DNA of 12,339 bases from Arachnopeziza araneosa (taxonomy: Eukaryota > Ascomycota > Leotiomycetes > Helotiales > Arachnopezizaceae). The DNA is taken from positions 1-12,339 of the forward strand of contig QYAI01000279.1 of NCBI GenBank assembly GCA_003988855.1, written 5' to 3'. The position numbers and the translations under genes are program-made. Of the stretch, positions 8,766-12,339 are shown piece after piece (the first letter of the stretch is position 1; the number at the start of each line of letters is the position of its first letter). The notes below the pieces were generated by a model. It was given only the letters and a program-made list of their open reading frames with translations, was not told the DNA's origin and did not search any database.

Positions 8766-9150
8766 ATGGCATTCGCTGCTGTAACTAAGCGCCGCGAGCT
8801 AGTTGGCGATGTTGGTAAGCGAATTGACATCCTAATCACTTCCAAAGAGGAGCTTGGTACTAGGACAGGAGAGTCTACTGGAAAAGCCGTAGCTTGGGCG
8901 TGTCCATGCTGGCGGTGCTGCCGGTGGAGGCGAAGCCATGGCCGGCGCTCACACTGGGGCCCGCTAGGTCAATCTGGAACCGCCCAGAGCGGCGCCGGTA
9001 AGCGGCCATTGGACTAGGATTCGGACGTTTCGGACACAGGTTCGCCAGACGCCAAGATTCCAAAAATCGGAGCCGGGCCCGACAGCGATGATGCTCCCGA
9101 CGATGTTTTTACTGACGACGATCTTGTTGTTGTAAGTCACTTTGTCACTT
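8766..9150 (+). pseudogene. 5' part of a decayed acidic ORF
   Basis: From ATG 8766 a protein-like frame begins MAFAAVTKRRELVGDVGKR. Coding character then passes into a second frame (about 8898-9010: HAGGAAGGGEAMAGAHTGAR, then a TAG, then VNLEPPRAAPVSGHW) and a third (about 9017-9130: DSDVSDTGSPDAKIPKIGAG, then DSDDAPDDVFTDDDLVVV). So at least two frameshifts and one stop break it. The GC-rich Ala/Gly/Asp composition contrasts with the AT-rich DNA on either side. A GTAAGT at the end (from 9130) could be a donor site. The likely continuation is at 11161-11460, beyond the inserted transposon. It could be a host gene or a repeat-encoded one; no domain is recognised. Confidence 0.45.
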
Positions 9151-9297
9151 ATTATCAGGTAAAAATAATAAAGAAACTAATCAAGAGATTTACAAACTTA
9201 GACTAATGCCGTCTATCCTGAAGTTCTTAACATTAGAAGCAAAAAATACATTATAAACAATAATCTAACAGACAATATACTTTCATGTAAAGTTATA

Positions 9298-9345
9298 ACG
9301 TGGTTTATCATCGAGTGGCGCATATCATCGAGTGGCGCACTTTCC
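9298..9345 (+). repeat. Left terminal inverted repeat of the pogo-like element
   Basis: It begins ACGTGG and pairs with the reverse complement of 11111-11158. Inside it a 17-bp unit (TATCATCGAGTGGCGCA) occurs twice in tandem at 9306-9322 and 9323-9339. Such subterminal direct repeats are plausible transposase-binding sites. Confidence 0.9.
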
Positions 9346-9398
9346 CTTACCCTATTACTTATCAACTTCAATACGCGTTTTCTCAACTATTTACAATA

Positions 9399-11049
9399 GA
9401 AATTCAAACTCAAGAAGCTCAAATCATTCTAGCTATCGAGGCTATTCGAACCTCTAAAAAGCTTAGTCGTCGCTCTGCTGCAAAGATCTACAAAGTCCCT
9501 GAAACAACTCTTCGACATAGAATAACTAGCATACTTGCTCGTAACAAAACCAGACCTAATCGTCAAAAACTATCCGAGCTAGAAGAGAAGGTAATTATTC
9601 GATATATACTCGACTTAGATTCTAGAGAATTTGCGCTCTAGCTTGCTAGTGTTAAAGATATAGCAAATTATATACTCGAATCTCAAGAAGCAAGCCGCGT
9701 TAGCAAGCTCTAAGCGCATTGATTCGTACAACGACGACTAGAGTTAAAGACGCGTTTTAATCGCGTTTATAACTTTTAAAAAACCTTATGCGAAGATCTA
9801 GAGCTTATTAGCGCGTAGTTTCGACTAGTTAAGAATATGCGAGCGAAATATAGCATTGTTAACTTCGATTTTTACAACTTCGACAAGACAAGCTTTATAA
9901 TAAGCATAATTACTTTAGCGATAGTCGTAACTTGCGCAGATCGACGTAGCAGAAGCAAGGCAGTTTAGCTAGGCAATCGAGAATAAGCGACAGCAATTGC
10001 TTGTATTAATAGCGAAAGTTAGAGTGTTTTTTTATTTCTTGTAGTTTAAGAAAAAAATTATCTTGCAACTTAGTATACTAAAAGTAGCTTTTTATACAAC
10101 TAAGTAATTAAACTAACAATTAATAGCTAGACAAATAACAAGACAAGTTTAGAATAGCTTAAGCACTTCGATAAGCATACTTTTGCTCGAGCTAAGAGTT
10201 TATATCGAATGCTTGTTCTTGATAAGCATAAGAGTTACGAATCAGCGAAATTTCAAGAGTACTGCAAAGCACATAATATTATTACTTTTTGTTTACTTTC
10301 TTATTTTTCTTATTTAACTTAGCTACTTGATATTAAGTGTTTTAGTGTCTTGAAACAAGCGTACAGTCGACAAATTAAGACTTTTATTAAAGCTTATATT
10401 AACTATATTACAAAAGTCAAGTTTTTTTTCGCTTTTAAAGCAACTTATTTAGCTTCTATAACAGCTTGAAATAGCTAGGCTAGATTTCGCGAAGCTAGCT
10501 TAGTGCTTTTCGACTCGCAAGCTGTAATTTCAAAGCTTGATGTAAAGTTACAGACTTCGAATTTTAGTACACTTTTCTTAACTAATACTAACTTTTAAGT
10601 CTTTTAAACTTCTTATAATACAACTAATGCGCTTTTGCAGTTAACTTTAGTAAAAAGTCGCATTACACGCTATTAAGAAAGCTTTCTAACTTCTATTTTC
10701 GAGACAGTAGCTGCGTTAGCTAAAAGTACTAAGATATTAGCTTACAAGATAACGCTTTTATTAGCTAAAGTACACACACTTCGAGCAGCAAATAAAGCAC
10801 TTAGCAAACGCTGTAAAGCTAAAAAGACTCAAGTTTGTCAAGAAAAAGCACTTACTATAGAGAATGCGCAGGACGTAATAGCTTAAAAGAAAGCAGAAGA
10901 GCAGGCTCGACGCGACAAGCGCTCTAAGAGTAGTAGGCAAAATAAGAAGCAGCTTTCTAGGCGACGATGTAGTACTTGCGAGAAGACTAGTTATAATGCG
11001 CGTACTTGTCAAGATACTATAGTTGTATTAGATTTATCAGATTCCGAGT
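9399..11049 (+). pseudogene. Pogo-type transposase, riddled with stops
   Basis: Cut-and-paste transposase remnant. In order: a pipsqueak-type HTH (about 9411-9524, with LSRRSAAKIYKVPETTLRHR), open to 9641; a CENP-B-type HTH (about 9570-9780, SELEEKVIIRYILDLDSREF); the DDE domain with first Asp in YNFDKTSF (Asp codon 9882-9884), the second in LVLDKHKSYESAKFQEYC (about 10210-10265) and the third in LDIKCFSVLKQAYSRQ (about 10328-10375); and a C-terminal CCHC-type knuckle near 10966-11010. Many in-frame TAG/TAA codons follow 9641, several where Trp is expected. The start codon seems lost: the expected Met position reads ATA. Catalytic neighbours are altered too (family DET reads DKT). It cannot make a working enzyme. 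It is known from other members that the knuckle is an add-on of some fungal pogo elements. Confidence 0.85.
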
Positions 11050-11110
11050 AGTTTTAATTAATTATATACGTTGTAGTTGCTTAATCTTATTTCAAAGCGA
11101 TGGAAGTAGG

Positions 11111-11158
11111 GGGAAGTGCGCCACTCGATGATATGCGCCACTCGATAATAAACCACGT
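11111..11158 (-). repeat. Right terminal inverted repeat of the pogo-like element
   Basis: Reverse complement of 9298-9345 with two mismatches. It keeps both copies of the 17-bp tandem unit, one with a single C-to-T change (TATTATCG). Confidence 0.9.
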
Positions 11159-11160
11159 TA

Positions 11161-11460
11161 GACTCTAATAGCAACAAGGTAATCGACGATATACGTATTA
11201 ACTTAGTCGATAAGTTTATTACTCTTAACGACTTGAACAACGATTTAGATAAAACAATATCTCGTGTTCGCGCTTAGAAGGTAGGAATGTTCTTATTTGT
11301 ACATAAGGCTAAGTTGAAACTATCAGATCTTACAGCTATCTATTGTACGAGAGGCAGAAGAGCAGCTAATAAAACAAGAGTCTCGTCGGCCCTCAGCTAG
11401 CTCTCGATAGTATATTTCGGAAGAACAACCAAAGCAAAGAACTTAAAACAAGAACAACGT
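11161..11460 (+). pseudogene. 3' part of the decayed acidic ORF, beyond the transposon
   Basis: Directly after the TA duplication a frame reads NLVDKFITLNDLNNDLDKTI, rich in Asp/Asn/Leu, then hits a TAG near 11275. A second frame (about 11345-11440) reads EAEEQLIKQESRRPSASSR, a TAG, YISEEQPKQRT, a TAA, then NKNN. The stops are what CAG or CAA would give after C-to-T change. The acidic, Ser/Glu-rich composition fits a continuation of the ORF at 8766-9150. No family is recognised and the link across the transposon is inference. Confidence 0.4.
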
Positions 11461-11477
11461 ATGCGCGCAATAAATCT

Positions 11478-11780
11478 AAAAACTAGTGTATGCAACAAAC
11501 AGAAAACAAGTAGATAAATTAATGTATCAGTAAGAAGAGAATATTAATGAAATCCGTATGATCAATGCTTTATCTGTACTTAAACTGAATCTATTTGTAA
11601 AATTAATCGCATGAATAAACCTAACTAACTATTCTCGTCTATTCTTTTCTTCTGTGTCGTCTCTTCTTCCTTCATGTAGGTGCTCTGTAGAACCTCCTTT
11701 ATAGAAAGTTCTACGCACGTGCTCTCGCTAGCGAAATGACAGAAAAATGTCATGCACCCTGGAACTCTACTACACTATAT
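11478..11780 (+). repeat. Left arm of the fold-back element
   Basis: The arm pairs with 11947-12241 in reverse complement. It keeps more G and C than its partner, for example the CATGAATAAAC block against CATAAATAAAC. Confidence 0.85.
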
Positions 11781-11946
11781 AGATAGTGTTTCGGAGAAAA
11801 ATACATTATTAGTTCTTGAGAAAATTATTTTATATAGAAAGGATATCTTCAGAGTTAGGGTTAGAAGTTTATATTACTATCTATATCGCCAGATAGCTAG
11901 CTATAAAGTAAAAGTTACTGTTATAGATAACTTTCGGCAGAACTAG

Positions 11947-12241
11947 TATAGTAAAGTTCTAGAGTGCATGACATTTTTCCGTTATTTTGCTAGCAGAAGC
12001 ACGTGCGTAGAACTTTTTATAAAGAAAGTTCTACAGAGCATCTACATGAAGAACAATAAAAAAACACAGAAGAAATAAGAAAAAAAATAGTTAGTTAAGT
12101 TTATTTATGCGATTAATTTTACAAATAAATTTAGTTTAAGTACAAATAAAGCATTAATTATATAAATTTTATTAATAATTTTTTTTTACTAATACATTAA
12201 TTTATTTACTTGTTTTTTGTTTGTTATATATACTAGTTTTT
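11947..12241 (-). repeat. Right arm of the fold-back element
   Basis: Inverted copy of 11478-11780. The outer half (12055-12241) is nearly pure A/T with T and A runs, whereas the inner half (11950-12050) stays closer to the copy at 1-118. Confidence 0.85.
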
Positions 12242-12339
12242 GTAAGGGTTTCACGATTGCACGGTCAAAACACGTGAATGATAAATCTGTTATTTCAAGA
12301 AGGTAAAGCTGAAGAGCACTAAGTGCTTGAAGCTTTCTA
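12242..12339. other. Flank of the fold-back element
   Basis: Nothing recognisable in the last 98 bases; base composition returns to a more even mix immediately after the arm ends. Confidence 0.4.

Larger units (their letters stand above)
9298..11158 (+). mobile_element. Pogo/Fot1-like DNA transposon, decayed
   Basis: The element is 1861 bp, bounded by 48-bp terminal inverted repeats that differ at two positions, and flanked by TA at 9296-9297 and 11159-11160. TA duplication is the mark of the Tc1/mariner/pogo superfamily. The interior encodes a CENP-B-HTH/DDE transposase in broken form. The body is strongly AT-shifted and the stops fall where Trp or Gln would be expected, in line with RIP. 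The element appears to have inserted into an already present acidic ORF (8766-9150 and 11161-11460). Confidence 0.88.
11478..12241. mobile_element. Fold-back / MITE-like element with ~300-bp inverted arms
   Basis: The arms 11478-11780 and about 11947-12241 are inverted copies of each other along their whole length, around a unique centre of about 165 bp. The outer ends read AAAAACTAGT on each strand. No transposase is encoded; the 64-codon open frame at 11752-11946 spans the arm/centre border and looks fortuitous. The inner 100 bp of the arms recurs at 1-118. Most arm differences are C/T or G/A, as RIP would leave. It is probably a non-autonomous derivative of a long-TIR DNA transposon. No certain target duplication could be read at the ends. 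Confidence 0.82.

Noticed and set aside
8875..9063. 62-codon minus-strand open frame
   Set aside because: It is antisense to the GC-rich acidic ORF relic, where long chance frames are common.
10761..11012. 83-codon minus-strand hydrophobic open frame
   Set aside because: It is antisense to the transposase C-terminus with its zinc knuckle, in AT-rich decayed DNA.
11752..11946. 64-codon open frame in the centre of the fold-back element
   Set aside because: It starts inside the inverted arm, lacks motifs, and sits in low-GC DNA where its composition (Tyr, Leu, Ile, Lys) is what chance gives.
12308..12334. Imperfect dyad around AGCACTAAGTGCT near the right edge
   Set aside because: The perfect part is too short and no flanking feature gives it meaning.

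Overview
The window looks like a filamentous ascomycete (Pezizomycotina) nuclear genome; a leotiomycete-like source is a guess from the general character of the proteins. Three things support this. Genes are cut by many short (46-56 nt) GT..AG introns with CTRAY-type branch sites. There is a secreted GH3 beta-glucosidase of fungal type. The right third holds AT-rich transposons with C-to-T/G-to-A decay of the kind left by repeat-induced point mutation (RIP). Splicing was worked out by eye from reading frame, intron phase and splice signals, without transcript data.

Layout. Positions 1-118 are a copy of the inner part of a long terminal inverted repeat that recurs at 11478-12241. Positions 119-1195 hold only relics. 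Positions 1196-2441 (minus) are a three-exon gene for a PD-(D/E)XK nuclease-like protein. It faces away from a three-exon gene at 2854-3869 (plus) for an uncharacterised protein with a basic nuclear-localisation-like tail; the two share a 412-bp promoter region. Positions 4028-4357 are a broken coding relic. Positions 4675-7341 are a seven-exon GH3 beta-glucosidase with intact catalytic motifs but four apparent lesions (two TGG-to-TAG stops and two frameshifts). Positions 7630-7845 (minus) look like a scrap of a LINE endonuclease domain. Positions 7849-8410 (minus) are an unrecognised two-exon gene with one in-frame TGA.

The right end is a nest of mobile DNA. A decayed acidic ORF (8766-9150 and about 11161-11460) appears split by a 1861-bp pogo/Fot1-like transposon (9298-11158, 48-bp inverted repeats, TA target duplication). 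The transposase still shows its pipsqueak/CENP-B HTH, DDE and zinc-knuckle regions despite many stops. A 764-bp fold-back element (11478-12241) follows; its right arm is more AT-shifted than its left.

The points most worth following up are the divergent nuclease-like/nuclear-protein gene pair, the apparently recent loss of the beta-glucosidase (with a possible cryptic intron over its first stop), and the hidden minus-strand gene at 7849-8410.
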